Origin: Copromyces sp. CBS 386.78
Taxonomy: Eukaryota; Ascomycota; Sordariomycetes; Sordariales; Sordariaceae
Length of the DNA: 64,000 nucleotides
Reading direction: 5' to 3'
Assembly (NCBI GenBank): GCA_030685235.1
Contig: MU839215.1
Span: 56,946-120,945 of the forward strand
The notes below the pieces were generated by a model. It was not told the DNA's origin. It did no database searches and was given only the letters and a program-made list of their open reading frames with translations. Shown piece after piece: positions 11,481-25,485 of this stretch. The translations under genes and the position numbers were made by a program. How positions within the stretch are numbered: position 1 is the first letter of the stretch; each line of letters starts with the position of its first letter.

Positions 11481-12660
11481 AAATAATTATATAATTTTAT
11501 TAATATATAAATATTACCTTATTTAATATTTATATAATTCTTAAACTGAAAAAATTCCTAATTTACATTATTATTGAAATAATCGCGCTCGCCTCCCTAG
11601 GAACCGTCAACTACGCTATTATATACCGTCGCTTTATATATATAAATATATAAAGAGTCCTACTAGCATACTAGAAAACGGGGATCCTAATTAGCAAGAA
11701 GGAAGCTAAAGTATATAAATACTACTATTGCCACTTAAGCAAATCTATTAAAATTATTTTATACGACCCCCTACTTCCAACTTCAAAAATATTCGCTAAA
11801 ATTTATATTAATTCTATCTTATATAAACCTAAGGGGCTGGGTAATTAAAACTATATAATATACATTATAAATCGATATTTATAATTCTAATAATATTTTA
11901 CGTATAATAAGAAGTCGGACGGTTTCGAATAGTTTATTTACTTTATTACTTAATTAGAAAAATAGACAAGTATTTATATTTAAATAATATATATCGATAA
12001 TGGCACAAAGTTTTTAATTAATAAATTAAAAATCTAATATAGAAAATATAGTAAAATACTAGTAACTACGGTTCCTAACTATCTAAAACAAAACCCTATA
12101 TTAGAACGTTACGGCCGCACTATTATAAAAAGTACCCGTATTTTAAATTTTAAAATTAAATTTCCAAAATCATATTAGCTATTTGCTAAAGTAATTTACG
12201 TCCTCGTTTTCAATTAACTTTCCCATTTAGTATTAAGTAATATATTACTACTAAAAATTTTCACAAAATTAATTAATTACCTAATAAATTAATATTAACC
12301 TAATATCTATTACTTACGAATATATAAAGCGATAGCCTATATTTATATTAATAATAGAAAGTAGAGGCTTAAAAGTAGAAAGATATTAGCGAAAGCAATC
12401 GTCGGGAAGTTATATAATTATAAAGATTTAATTAAAAAAGTCTATAAAATTAAATTAAATAATAATAGTAAACTTATTAAAACGCGTAATACTAAATTTA
12501 TTAAAGAAAAATACCCGTTAAATTTTATTAATATAAATCTCGCTCCTACTTTATTCGAAATAACCTTTAATAATATTTACTTCTACGAAGGTTTTATTAT
12601 ATTTATATTTAATTACGAAATATATTTTAATACAAATAATATTTCCTTTCTTCGAACTTT
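11480..12660 (+). pseudogene. Copia Cp integrase remnant
   Basis: Integrase would insert Cp cDNA. The region sits between protease and RT, the copia order. Recognisable pieces are PILERYGRTIIK (~12095-12130), the LPKS-like helix and NYL block (~12160-12290), and YYLRIYKAIAYIYI with a basic run KQRLKSRKILAKAIVGKLYNY (~12310-12420), matching the 'HLR.YGC.AY....KL.PRA..GYLVGY' post-catalytic region of copia integrases. Catalytic residues were not located. Confidence 0.6.
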
Positions 12661-13099
12661 AACTATAATGTTTATTTTAACTTAATACGAAATAATTATA
12701 GTACTTAACGTAACGTCTAAAATGATTAACGTACTGTTTAAAACGCCTAATTAAAAGACTCCAACCGCCCTGGGTATTTACCTAACGCCTAATACTATAT
12801 TAAATAAACTATTTTAATTACTTATAAATATTTAACTTCCTAAAAGCCCTATTTTATTATTAGTAAATAAGGATATAGAGATAAGAGATTATGTAAATAT
12901 AATATTAAGCGCCTACCTTAATAAAGATAGCGAATTTATACCCCTAAATAATATACTATACCCCCTTCCTAAGCGTAAAATATTAATAAAGTGTAAAACG
13001 ATTAGCCTATTACCTATTCTACTATTGATTCGATTTTTAAAACCCCGCTGCAAACTTTAGAATAAGAATTATTAATAGGATATATACGATTTAAATAGT

Positions 13100-14780
13100 A
13101 ATCTAATAATAAAGGGTACGAAAGTAGCGAAGTATTATGTAGTTATTACTTTAATTACTATTCAGGATATAAATTTAAAATTTTTAATTAAAATTAACTT
13201 CTATTTTCTATCAGTAATAATTAACTAAATACCCTATTTACCGAAATTATATAAAAATATTATTAAACGGAGCGATTTTAAAACCTTATAGTATCCGGCG
13301 ATAAAAGAATAAGTAAATAAGTTAATAGCGTTCGGTATATAGGATTTTATCGATTTACTAAATAGTATTAAAGTTATATTAAGAAAATAGGTACTAAATT
13401 AAAAGTTTATAATAATTAGCGAATAATTAAAAAATAGGGTAAAATAGGTTGCTTATAACAATTTTAAATATAATAATTATATACTATATAAAATATATTC
13501 AACCGTCGTCCATACGTCTAATATAAAGATCTTCATTATATTAATAGCAATTATAAACTTAAAATACCGGCAATTTAATATAGTAATAGCGTATTTAAAT
13601 ACCCTAGTACCTAAAAACGAAGTTATTTATATTAAATAACCGATAAACTTTAAAAATAGTATTAAAAGGGTTTATCGACTAAATAAAATACTATATAATT
13701 TATAGAAATTAGTAATCTAATAGTATAAGACAATAACCCCAGAAATGAAGGTCCTTAAATTCGAATTTTTAGCAATAAATAACTATATTTTTAAAAACGA
13801 AATAACTAATATTATTATCTTACTCTACGTTAATAACCTTTTAATTACTGGGCTTACCCAAACGATTATTAATATTATCGCTAGCGCTCTAGGAATAGTA
13901 TTCGAATTAAAAGATATTAGTAACTCTTCCTCCTTTTTAAATTATTTAATTATTTAGGACTAACCTAATTATTATATTTATCTTTATTAAAAAGTATATT
14001 TGAAAAGGATTATAGAATATTTTGATAAAAGAAAATTAAATGTAATATCTACCCTATAACCTCCCAATAAATTCGATTTACTAAAGCCTAGATAAGAGGT
14101 TAACGAAATCTTCAGTATAATAAAAGATTACTAAAAACAAATAGGTAGCCTAAATTTCCTATCCTTTTATACGAAACCCGATATTATGTATATAGTTATA
14201 AAATGATATAAGGCCAACGCTAGCCCCTTAGAAGAATATTAGAAATTGAATTAGTATTTATAGAAATATCTTAGCGCTAATTTTAATAGGGGGTTAAAAT
14301 GTGGCGGCAAATTCCTTATTAATAATTTTAAATTTTATATTTATAGTGATACTTCCTTTACAAACGATTTATTTACTAAAATTTCGGTTAAAAAATATAT
14401 AATTATATTAGCGGGTATACTAATTATTTGGAAATTAAAGAAATAAATTTTAATTATATTATTAACTTTAAAAGCGGAATTTATTAATTTAATTCCTACG
14501 GTAAAAGTTTTATACTAGGCTAGAAACGTATTAAAAGAAATAGGATTTAATTAGTTAGAGCCGTAAATCTTATTTATAGATTTAGCGAACGCTAAGTATA
14601 TTACGCTTAATCCAATTTAAATGGCTAGAACCTACTACTTAAATCTGCGTTATAAATAAATTATTAACGTAATAGCGAAAGGAAATTTTTATTTAATTTA
14701 TATTGCTAATAAGGATATAATTGCTAATAAATTGATTAAGGGACTAGATAAGATAGTATATAAACGTTTCGTACAATAGT
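13100..14780 (+). pseudogene. Copia Cp reverse transcriptase and RNase H remnant
   Basis: The clearest piece is the open stretch 13745-13957 (70 residues). It contains LAINNYIFKNEITNIIILLY, then VNNLLITG, the copia YVDDLLITG box with both Asp as Asn, followed by LGIVFELKD, the region after the box in copia RT. RNase H follows: 14578-14780 reads LANAKYITLNPI, MARTYYLNLRYK, YLIYIANKDIIANKL and LDKIVYKRFV, matching the 'N.EYH.RTKHID..YH..R' and 'ADGLTKPL' end of copia pol. Gln codons appear as stops. Confidence 0.85.
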
Positions 14781-14949
14781 TGGGTATAGTATTATTTCCT
14801 AAAACGATTTAAGATAGATTGATAGAGATAATAGGGGTTGGAGCGCGGGTTTTTCGACGCAAGTAGATATGAATTTTGAATAGAGATGGCGATATCTGGG
14901 GTATATAGATAGATAATTGCTTTCTGGTTTTCTAGTGTTGGAGGGGCTG

Positions 14950-15124
14950 TTTTGTGCCCAGCCGGCTTATAGTTAGCCGTGCCTGCCGGGCTGGGCCCAC
15001 TTCTTCCTAGCACTACTACCATGCTTAGCTAGGTTTTTCTCCGCGATCGTTCGTAGCCTTGTTTCCTTCTACAATACAATATCATCTTTCTCTCTCTCGC
15101 CTTCTTTGTCCCTGTGGTCCAAGA
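14950..15124 (+). repeat. 3' LTR of copia Cp
   Basis: 175 bp, equal in length to 9341-9515 and differing by scattered C-to-T and G-to-A changes (first bases TTTTG versus TCTTG; 'cactactacc' versus 'caccaccacc'). Preceded by the purine tract ggaggggctg. Followed by the duplicated AATAT. Open frames at 14792-15022 and 15059-15301 run over LTR and flank and are not genes. Confidence 0.9.
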
Positions 15125-18100
15125 AATATTAAAATATTATACTCTAACGAATCTTCGAAAGAGGTTGAAGGAATAAATTTAGACGTTAATTTTCTTAAGA
15201 GGGGATTACGAAGCAAAGGAAGAATAAACTTAATACGGGAAAACGAATTTAGGATTAGAATTCGTATATATTCTTCTAAAAAGGAATATTATTTAGTTTA
15301 AATTACCTATCTCTCTTCCTAAATTTCGAAGGAGATTCCTTCTCCTTTTATCTTTAAAGTTCAAACTTATAACTAATAGTACCTAACTAAGTAGTTAATC
15401 TACTCTTACTTATAATAAACTGCTTTATTCCTTTAATAACCCTATAATCTTTAGCTAAAGAAAAAAACGTAAAAAAATTCCCTAAATTAAATTTCCCTTT
15501 AAATTTACAATAAATCCTCTTTATAAATTCATTAAAAGAAAAAAAAAGGATAAACGGTATAAACTTATTATAAAAATAGTAAATCTAATATTAATTTCCT
15601 TTTATCTTTACCAATTTCCTCTCCTACGTTTTTATTCGGCTAACCTTTTCTTTTCTTCTAGCCGCGCTTTATACTTTCGGGTCTTCGCCGCTTTATAATC
15701 TTAGGCTTAAATTATTTCGATTTCGCCTAAATACTAATATATAATCGCTCTTATAATTTTAAAATTAAATTTTTTCAGCGTAAAAATATTTAAATACTAT
15801 TTATTATTAAAGGAAAGAGAATATTTATATTTTAACTTATATTTATCTTTTTCGATTTAATTTACTACGTAGAAATTTTTATCCGTCTTTATTTTTATTA
15901 AGAGTATAAAATAATTAGCGAAGATTTTCTTAATTATAATAAATTAAATATTTTTTCTTAATACTTTTTCGCAATTTTCCTTATCCTTCTTTATTTAAAG
16001 GGTAGCGGGGGGATTAATTATATTTGGGAATTAAACGGGTTAAAATATACTTTCACGTAATAAGGAGATTTATATATTTAATAAATTCTAAGTAAAAATC
16101 TCTTATAGGCTATAAACTAGCCCTTTCTTAATTAATTATCGTCGTACAGGTCTTTATTATAATTCAGTCTAATTAAGAAAATTATAAAAAACTTTTAAAT
16201 CTTTTATTTCTTTAAAGCGAATTATCCTACTAATTATTATCGTATAGTTATTAAAATATTTCGGCTTACCTTAGTATTTCAATTCGTTTTTAAATTTTAA
16301 AAAATAGTAATTTTAAATATAGTAATAGAATTATTACTTCGCATTTAATATTATACGACTTTTTCTCTACTATTTAATTTATAGAATATTATAAATAATT
16401 TTTATTTATTATCGGACTATTATTTTTTCGACCTATTCCTTATCATTAATTTAATTATACGTCCTCTAATAATTACCCTCCTCCTATAAACGAAAATATT
16501 TATTAAAGTATATAGAACAATTAATTTTTATCCCCTTTCGACTAATTTCGATAAGGAAAATACGGGCAATTTTAAATATTTAAAGACTATAGGTCTACTA
16601 GTAGTATTATAGCGGAAAATTTTTATTAATCTACTATATCTACTTTAGGATTTCTAATAGGCAATTTCCTATCTTATTTATATATATATAATTATTTACT
16701 ATATATTAAAAGTAAATATTCCTTATAATTTCCTTTCGGCCTCTATTATAAATATTATTATAATAGTACTATCCGAATTTTCCTTAGTCGAAAATCATTA
16801 AACTAAAATAAAATTTATAAACGATAAAGATATACTATTACCTTATCCTTCGGAAACTCTAATACAATTCTATAGAAGAGGTCGGTAGCTAATTTCTAAC
16901 GGTAATCGGCTATACTTCTAGCGGGATATAAATTATATCCCTAAAATTCTTTAAAAATTAGAATAGGGCTACGATAATTAATATACCCTTAATCTAATTC
17001 TTTATATTATATATATATTATAAATTAACGAACCTTATTATAGTAAATTCTTAATTTATTAAGGGGGTATCCTCATTCGTACTATAATTACGAAGGGCTT
17101 CGGGCAAATCTTTATTAATTGCGCGCTAATAGGATATTTTATCCTATAATAATATAGTAACGTTAAAAATAAAAGAGTTTTTCGTATTAACTTTACTATT
17201 TTTAAAAAAGTAGACGAATTTTTAATTAATATTTATATAATAATCTTTAAGTAATTGATTTTCTATACGAAGGGGGTAAACTTCTTTAAATTTAAGTTTT
17301 TAAGCTAATTAATTTTGGGTTTCCCAATTCTAGCGTATAAACGTTTTATAAATAGCGCGGTGAATATTCTTAGGAAGACCCTAATATAAATTATATAGGA
17401 GTAAAAGACCCTTTAGGATAAAGGTAGTAAACGAAGAGATAGCGGGTAAGGAAAGTATTATAGTAGATTTATTAATAAAAAAAATTTTTTAATAGGTAAA
17501 TTGGGAAGGGTAGAAAAAATACTTAGGGATTTAATATAAATAAATTATTAAAGGTAGAAATTTAGAAAAAGAAATCTAGTAAGGGAAGGCCGTTTTCTTA
17601 TAAATAATTAGCAAGCTTTAAAGTTTAATCTCCTCCTTTCTTTAGGGGGGGCTACAATTTCTTGTATAAGCGTTTTCCTTTCTAGGTATTTATCGTATAC
17701 TATATTTCGTCCCTAAATAAAATAAAGGGGATAAGGAAAAAATCTTCCTAAGGAGGTTTAAAAAAGAGGGTATTTAAGTAAAGTTCTAAGGTTAGAACCG
17801 TTTATTAAAGTACTTCCTAGTATAAAATTAATAGAAGAATATTTTTACCTTTATTTATTAATTTAAATTAATACTTATTTATATTCCAAATTATTAAACT
17901 TTTTTAGGGAAGGTATAAGGTAATAATCTTTCCTTTAGTATTTTTTCTTTCCGCCTTATTATCCCTTTTATAATTAGGGGGAAATTAGGTAATTGAAACG
18001 GGGGAATTTTATACCTAGCTACTTACTTGGTAATACCCTTTTATTAGATAATAGTTATAAATAGTACTTCGTAGAAGGAATTCCTTTTTTTTTTCTTTTA

Positions 18101-19177
18101 TTCAGGGGTTTAGGTTTCTTCTTTAGCTATAGTAATAGTACAAACTATAAACCGCTCCTTCTATTTCAATACCCTTTCTTCCCTTATTACTTTAATTAAT
18201 TATTAAAATCCTTAAGTATATAATTAAGCCAATTTTTAATCTCCTCTTAATTAGCGTACGTTAATTAAATATAAAAGGATCTTCGATTCCTACTTCTTTC
18301 TTAATTTTTCCTATAATTTATATTATTATTATTATTTTATTTAAACTCTTTTTTATATTAATATTATATCCTTATTTTCGATTTCTTTTTCGCCTTCTAT
18401 AATTAACTTTATTTAGGCTACAATTTATATTAATTTCCCGCCTCTTTCTATTTTTAACGTAATTCTATAGCTTTACTAAAATATTAAAGAGTTGTAAATA
18501 AATATTTATAACCGTTTAATTATACTTAAAAACTTAATTCCCGTTCCTTAATTCCCTTTAAAGATAATAGACCAAATTTACTATACGAATAAGCGTCCCG
18601 CTAGTAAATAATAAATCCTTTCTAAAATTTATATTAATTTTAACCGTTACCTATTTATCTTTATAAATAGTTTTCAAAATATTTTATACGCCGTAATCTA
18701 TTTTATATTCGTAAAATATATAAAAATTTATACTCTTAACGTATTAAAAACTATAAGCCTACTCTATTTATAGTAGAAATTACTTAAAAATATTATTCTC
18801 TTTTCGTACTTTATTAAGAATTTTAGTATATTTATCGAATATTAAAGGATTATTTTGAAAGCGGCGGAAAATATCTTCGGTAAAAAATCTTATAACCCGA
18901 TTTTTATCGAAAAGAAGGGGGGCTAGCCTTAAGGGTACTATAACTCTTTACTAAACTCTAAAAAAGAATATATCCTAGCGTTAATAATTTAAATATTTAA
19001 ATAAGAATAAATAATTAAATCGAATATTAATCTTTATTTCCTTTATTAATTATATCTTTCTTTTAGGAACCGAATTACTTATATTTACTATATTGCCCAT
19101 CTTTAGAAGACCTTTATATTAATTTATACTAATAAATAATAATAGGAGATTCCGCTTATATAAGCTCCTTTTATTAA

Positions 19178-19626
19178 GAGAAACTCTATCTGCACGGGGT
19201 AAAAACTCTATCTGCACGGGGATCCACTTTGTGTTTTTCAAGTATAACTTTGTCAGACTCTAGTGCATGAAACTGAAAGTAGTGCCAAATTACTCGTCGA
19301 TTTTTAACGGATTTTTAGAGGTAAGTATTAACTTCATACCCCCATTATAGCCTTAGGCGTGATCGAAATCCTACTTTCTTAGAATTTTGGACTTTTAATA
19401 TTTCTAAATATTCATTTATAATTGCTTCTTTTCCTAAGGTTTTCTTAGGCTACTAGGTAGATACGCTGTCTAGAAGGGTACTGTCAGATAGAGAAAAAAA
19501 TAAGGAAAAATTCGATATACTTTTTACCATCTTTTTATACATTCTAGTGCTCTAAAAAGGACATTGAAAGTCACTTTTTCTTCCCCGTGCAGATAGAGTT
19601 TTTACCCCGTGCAGATAGAGTTTCTC
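19178..19626. mobile_element. Inverted-repeat DNA element 2 (449 bp)
   Basis: Ends GAGAAACTCTATCTGCACGG and its complement, with the motif repeated 22 bp further in, so each terminus holds two near-identical copies (AAACTCTATCTGCACGGGG twice). Perfect 8-bp duplication TTTATTAA at 19170-19177 and 19627-19634. The core is less AT-rich and less RIP-like than its host. No ORF of note. Same subfamily as 42853-43291. Interrupts the long ORF of B. Confidence 0.9.
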
Positions 19627-19907
19627 TTTATTAAATATATCTCTATAAGTCGGAATATTAAAGGGTGGATTTATATTAACTACTATTAATATACTAAGAA
19701 GGCTATTAATTATATTACCTCCTAAGAATTCTTCGAAGCCTTTAAAACTTTTAATTAATATAATAGGGATTTCTATAATAGAGAATATAATCTCTTACTT
19801 AAAAATAGGAACGGAAGTTCTCTAATATCGATCGAAAATTTTATTCCTCCTTAATAATTTTATTATCCTATTCCTATACTTTAAAATCCTATATAATAAT
19901 TTAAATA

Positions 19908-20319
19908 GAGAAAGTCTTTTCGCACCGCCGCAAATGTCTTTTCGCACCGCTATTAAAAAAGGCTTTTGGAGGTAACTCAGCGAAACTAAGGCCGTAGCAT
20001 ATAAAAAGTATATCGGAATTTTATTTATTTTCCTTCTATAATATGGTGTGTCCGGCGTACCTAGGCGCCCTCTATAGCTCTCAGTATACAATAAAAGACG
20101 AAAAAACTATTTATTTATTTTAAATTTAGAATATTTGCATTGAGTCTTTCCTTTAAGTAGATACGTCTACGGCAACTAGACTATGAAATAGAGTAGAAAA
20201 TTACAAAAATTCTAGTACCATTTTTATACCGACAACTTCTTTTTTAGCAAAGTTATACTTAGTGGTATTTTGGACGGCGGTGTATAAAGACATTTGCGGC
20301 GGTGCGAAAAGACTTTCTC
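19908..20319. mobile_element. Inverted-repeat DNA element 3 (412 bp)
   Basis: Ends GAGAAAGTCTTTTCGCACCG with a second GTCTTTTCGCACCGC copy 22 bp inward. Perfect 8-bp duplication TTTAAATA (19900-19907, 20320-20327). The minus-strand open frame at 19822-20091 spans host and element and is fortuitous. Lies 273 bp from element 2, both in B. Confidence 0.9.
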
Positions 20320-22249
20320 TTTAAATATATTCGGTACGAAATAGAAGTCCTAGGGTTAAAAGGGAAAAGCTTAAATATTAGGGGTATTAAAATTAATAAT
20401 AAATTCGGGAGTGCAAAACTACTTCTTTTACTTACGCTAATTAAAGAAGAAATTATCCCTAGCGAAAATAAAAATAATTAATTAATTCGGAAGCGTCTTC
20501 GTTCCTTTTACAATATTTAATATATTTTTAGCTAGTAATTCCGAATTTAGGATAAGGAATTGTTGGTCATTTTTAAGGAGGAAGAAATCTTACGAAAAAA
20601 TTTCGGAGCGGGGTATTTTATCAGTATTTTTCGGGGGGGAATAAAAAAAGGTAGTAGTAATTTAATAAATAGAAAATAATATTATATAATATATTCTTCG
20701 ATATATTTCCCTTAGTACGGATCTTTATGTAATAGTAATACTCTTTATTTCGTAATATATCTTCCCTTCGAAAACGGTTAAAACCTAGAATACCGCTTTT
20801 GTATAAAAATAAAAACTCTAATAATAGAAATAGTAAAAAGAAAAAAAAAAAAAAAAATAGAAGTAAAAAATAATAAGAATAAAAGGTAATAAAATATAAA
20901 CGTATTTAAAAAGTAGGAATAAAACTATTATCCTTCGCGGGTATTATACTCTAAAGGTAGAGATTTCTTCTTAGACGTCTAGCCGGAATTATATTAAAGC
21001 GCTAAGAAGTAATTTATAGCAAACTAACTATTAGAGGGTATTATTTATTTAAATAACTTTACTAATATTTTATCGGTCTAATATTTAGCTCTATATATAT
21101 AGATTATTAATAACGGAGTAATCGAGAGCGGTCTTATATAATCTCATCGTTTCTCTTTTCTCGGGAGAAGTAGAAATTAGAGGTCGGTCCTTAGTAATTT
21201 ATATTCAATTAAACGGCCTTAAATTTCGGTAGTCTTAAATAGTATAAAAAACTAAAGAAATAGATTACGTCGTTTCCTTCGCTAAACGTTAATACTTTAT
21301 TATATTATCCTAATAATTAATAATAATTCCAAATAGCCTAAAAGCATCGTCTTCTTTAAAAAAAGTAATAGGAAATCGGATATTTCTCTTCCTTTAATCC
21401 AAAACCTCCTAGTAAGGTAATTAGTAATAAATTATTCAATTAAAAAGGTAAAATCTTCTAATATTTAAATAGTCTTCCCGAACCTAAAATTTAAATAGCC
21501 TTTCCAATAGCTTTAAATAACCCTTAATAATAATCCCTAACTTTAATAACTTAAATTACCTTCGTAAATAACGAAGTTTATACTATATTTAATTAAAGAA
21601 TATAAAGAAATATCCGCTAAACTAGAATATTAATAGTACGGATAAAGTAGCCTTAGAGGCGGTTTCTAAATAATAGAAATAACTAACGAAAAAATAAGTC
21701 TTCTTTAAGAAAAATCTTCCCTTAAAAGGGTAGCCTAAATAAATTTCCTCCCTTTTAAAGCCTTACAAAATAGATTACTCTTCAAACTAAAAATAATAAT
21801 TATATTTAAATAATACGCCAATTTCTCAATCGTATATTTTAAACCTATTTTTACCTAGGTTTATAATTCCCTAAAGGCCTTTAATATATTAAGGCTAGAA
21901 AATAAGTCGGAATTATTTACATTATAGAATTAGCAGGGACTTCCTTTTATTCGAATTTTTAAACGAAAAAAATAAAATAAATAAATAAAAAAATATAAAT
22001 TAACATTAAAATAGTAGGGGGGAAGAAATAAAAGGATATATTTTTAATACGTAAGGATAAGGAGGAAATTGGGGAGGGAAATAGTAGAAAATAAAAAGAA
22101 AAAAGAAAAAAGAATAAAAAAATATTAAATCGAAATCCTCGGTCGGAGTACGGATTTCCTTATTATTTATAACGTTTTATAGGGTTAGGTTTAGTATTAT
22201 ACTCCGAATCTATTCTTCTATTAAAATTCTTCCTCTTCTTCTTCGGAGT

Positions 22250-25200
22250 CTATTTTTTCCTAATTACCCAGTAGCTTAGTATTTAATAAGGGGATCTCTA
22301 AGCGTTAATTCTATCTTACTATTTTTGCCTTTTATATTTTAATACGAAATTTTATTACCTATTATAATTCAAATACTATCCTTTCTTCGTTTAGGCCGGT
22401 ATTTAAATCTTGCTATTTTATTTCTTCTAGTATTACTCTATCATTAAGCAATTTAAAATTTCCTTATCCTCCTTCGAAATTAATTTAATTTAATAAAACT
22501 TCGGGTTCGTTTACTATTAATATTATACTATCCTTTATAATGAATTTTTTAATCCTTTAAAAGTTAACCGGCTTATTAATTTTTACGCTATCGAATATTC
22601 CAATATAATAAATATTACTTAAAATTCGGCGGATATAGTACGGATTTTTCTATTAATAAATTAATTTCTTACTAGAATTTATATTAATACGTCGGATATT
22701 ATCGTAGATTAATATTAAATCTCCCTCTTCAATTTAGCTATTCAAAAGTCTTATCCTTCGCTAATTATATTTATTATAGTAGTGAGCAACCTTCTCTCTT
22801 ACTACCGCAATTTTTTCAGCTATTTAGGCGAAGTGGTATTTGATATTTATATATATAGCGGCTACAATAGAAATTAGCTCCTCTTTTATTATACGTTTAT
22901 TATTATTTTCCTAATTTACTACTCGTTAAGAAGGTAAATTAAATTTAATAGGGGTAATTGGGTTATAACTATAAGTAAATTAAAAGGGAGTATATCCGTA
23001 ATTGCCTTTTATTATTATATAATTGGTAACGAGAACGTAGGGTAAATGCGTCTTCTAATTGGCGTTATTCCCGTCGGTTATTTTAATTAAAGAGGCCTCG
23101 ATAATTGAATATCCTTATTCGTTTAATTTATTTATTTTCGAATTATAAAGGGTAATAATATATTTTAAAATTCCTAATAAATTAATTATTTCTTTAAATA
23201 TTCTTATAATTCTAAACTACCGTTTATTAGAATAGAAATAGGAAATCCCTAATAAAGAAAAATTAATTTAAAGAACCTTTAAACGTTTTTTACTTTGGTA
23301 TTGGGTAGAATAATGGTTTTTACGTAGCTAGTAAAATTATTTCTAATTTCTAATAAAAGTATTTTCTTTTTATTTATATCGGGTATAAATTAAATATTAA
23401 GAGTCTACTTTCCTATAAGTTGAATATTAAAAAATATTTATTAATATTTATTTTTAAACCTTTTAGGATTATATTTTTAGTAAGTTAGGTAGGAGCGGAT
23501 TAATTCTTCTACGTCGGTATATATACCCTTCTAATAATAATATTCGGTAATGTAGTAATACGTCCTTCCCTTCTTCAGTAGCCTACTTTTTTATAATAGC
23601 GAAATATAATTTATTTATATTCTATAAAATTATTAATTAACTTTTATAGAAATTATAAGGGATTTATTAATTGTAATTAGAAAATTCCTTCGGAAATAAA
23701 GTATTTTATAATATTATTACGGAATTAGCGTTTAAGAATAAATCCTTTTAAGCGGTTAGGAATTTTATACGTTATTAGGTAGGTGGAGATTTCGTGAGAA
23801 AGGTCTGATTAATTTCCTTTAAAAATAGGTTTTAGGTTATCGATATAAGTAACGAAGATAGAGTAGATCTATATATTTATAAAGTCGTTAATATTTACTT
23901 CGTACTCTTTCTCGTAGAGATTAGAAGGCCCTAAAGGTTTGCGAAATAGATTATCGGTAATTATATTCTTACTTCTAGGAATATATTTAATTTTAAAATT
24001 GAAAATTTTAATTTAAGTAATCTATTTTATTAATAAAGTATTGGGAACGTTATTAGTAGTATTATTAAATTAATATATAAAGATTATAGCGTTTATTTTA
24101 ATAATAAAACGAATGTCGAATAAATATTTTCTTAAACGTTTAAAAGTATAAAAGAAATTTTAAAGCTCCTTCTTAATAATATTGTATTACTTTTTAATTT
24201 CTAATTAAATCCCGCTTTCGAACCTATAAGGATATTTTTTATTATCGGGGCCAATCTACTTTAATATTATTCCCCAACCTTTAATCGAAATATTAATTAT
24301 AAAGTAAATTATATTATACTTCGGGTTATTATAAACGAAGGTTATTAGAATTAGGATAATAATTATAAAGTATTAAAAATACTCTATTATAAATTGCTTA
24401 TTCTTAGTCTAAATCTATTTAACTCCTTTTTTTATTAGCGTATAAAAGGGGATTACAATAATACCGAAATTCTTAATTTAAATCCTATAGTATCCGATAA
24501 TTCCGATAAAGGTTTTAACTTATTTAATTTCCTTACCCTTCTTATCCGGTCGGTATTCGTAATAAATTTATTTATTAATCTTTATAACTTTATTTTTATT
24601 TAAAGATCTCCTATCGGGATTATAAAAATATCCTACGAATATAATTTCGTTTTAATATTAATTAGATTTAGTAATTACAATAATTCCTCCGCTTAATTTT
24701 ATATTAAATAAGATTTTATTAATATTAATTAAGTATTCTAAAACGTATTTCTTAATTCCCTTTATATTAATCTCCTCCCTATCGTAATTTGTCCGGAAGC
24801 TTTTAATATAAATATTATTAAAGTAGGGTTAGTAAATATCGGAAATTAAGTCGTAGAGTATTCTAATTATTACCCTTATAAATTAAACAATAGAATTAAT
24901 ACTTCTTTAAAGTAAAATTATTATTTTAAAGTAGCTAAAGGGTATAGAAAAGGTAATAATATCCCTATTAGTCTTTTCGAAAGGGATTTAATTATAATTA
25001 GAAAAGAAATCGAATAGAAAGATTATTTTGTAACCTTTAAAACCTTTATTGAACTCTTCGTAATCCGGGAATAGATTTATATTTTTTAAAATAACCTAGT
25101 TAATTTTTTAAATATTATTAATTAAGTATATACTTTTATTTTTCTTAATAATAAAAAACTAATTATTTCGGTAGGTAGCGTAGTTTTCTTCGAAGATTCC

Positions 25201-25480
25201 CTTCTTTATCCTTTCTTTAAATAAATTATAAATTTAATTATAGAAAACTTTAGGGATAGGGATAACCTTAGTCTACTAGGTTAAATATAGGATAATACGG
25301 ATTTACTAAGGGGGAACTATATTAAAATCGAATTTTCTATACTTTATAAAGTCCTAAGCAAGAGTATATTCCTTATTATAGAAGATATAAATAAATAATT
25401 TAATTTCGCCATTATTTAAAATACTTTAGACTGTCTTAATTATAGTTTAAAAACGCTCTTCGGTCAACTTTAACCCTTTA
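22250..25480 (-). pseudogene. Element B RT to integrase remnant
   Basis: Pol part of B, minus strand. RT: 24842-24690 reads PYFNNIYIKSFRTNYDREEI, then GIKKYVLEYLINI and LSGGIIVITKSN. This matches the fungal Ty3 type in which a (Y/F)xDD box is followed by KG..T.YG.EEV.PGIRRYV. Both Asp of the box are Asn. Integrase: ~23120-22760 reads IIEASLIKITDGNN, YVLVTNYIIIKGNYGYTPF, NPITPIKFNLPS and EELISIVAAIY, the 'VEAL.K...G.. LP..L..........TPF.L.YG...VLPIE...P' region. A basic C-terminal tail ends near 22250. No chromodomain was seen. Confidence 0.8.
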
Positions 25481-25485
25481 ATTAA

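Larger units (their letters stand above)
9341..15124 (+). mobile_element. Ty1/copia element Cp, structurally complete (5784 bp)
   Basis: Two 175-bp LTRs (9341-9515, 14950-15124) beginning TCTTGTGCCC (TTTTGTGCCC in the 3' copy) and ending GGTCCAAGA, with 5-bp duplication AATAT (9336-9340, 15125-15129). The homologous LTR at ~31214 is the empty site with a single AATAT, so the ends are certain. Internal order gag, PR, IN, RT, RH (IN before RT) is diagnostic of copia. A purine-rich tract (ggaggggctg) precedes the 3' LTR. LTRs are little RIP-mutated; the coding region is heavily mutated. Confidence 0.92.
9135..15489 (-). repeat. 3' LTR of element B, interrupted by copia Cp
   Basis: LTR parts 9135-9340 and 15125-15489 together are 566 bp (target duplication counted once) and align end to end with 31013-31578. 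The left part keeps many C and G bases (for example gatctggagtgg) where the other copy has T and A; the right part shows the reverse. This is the resolved occupied site for the Cp insertion. Confidence 0.9.
15590..22000 (-). pseudogene. Unrecognised very long ORF of element B, in env position
   Basis: Minus-strand frame downstream of integrase and ending about 100 bp before the 3' LTR. Skipping TAA/TAG (former Gln/Trp), it reads as protein for kilobases. Sample blocks: FPITFFKEDDAFRLFGIIIN (~21300), ELPFLFLSKRLYSLL (~19800), LPKNIHRAIYKTFIR (~17350), INKDLPEALRNYSTNED (~17090), SIADYRQKLATDLFYRIVLE (~16890), NPKVDIVDQQKFSAIILLVD (~16610), and a basic end RKYKARLEEKKRLAE (~15660). Two DNA elements interrupt it (19178-19626, 19908-20319). 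I recognise no family. It could be one protein of well over 1,000 residues or two. Env, a captured gene, or another nested element are alternatives. Confidence 0.55.

Noticed and set aside
17150..18130. Plus-strand frame with only TAA/TAG stops
   Set aside because: The minus frame over the same bases gives better protein-like continuity and joins readable blocks on both sides; the plus reading is a shadow.
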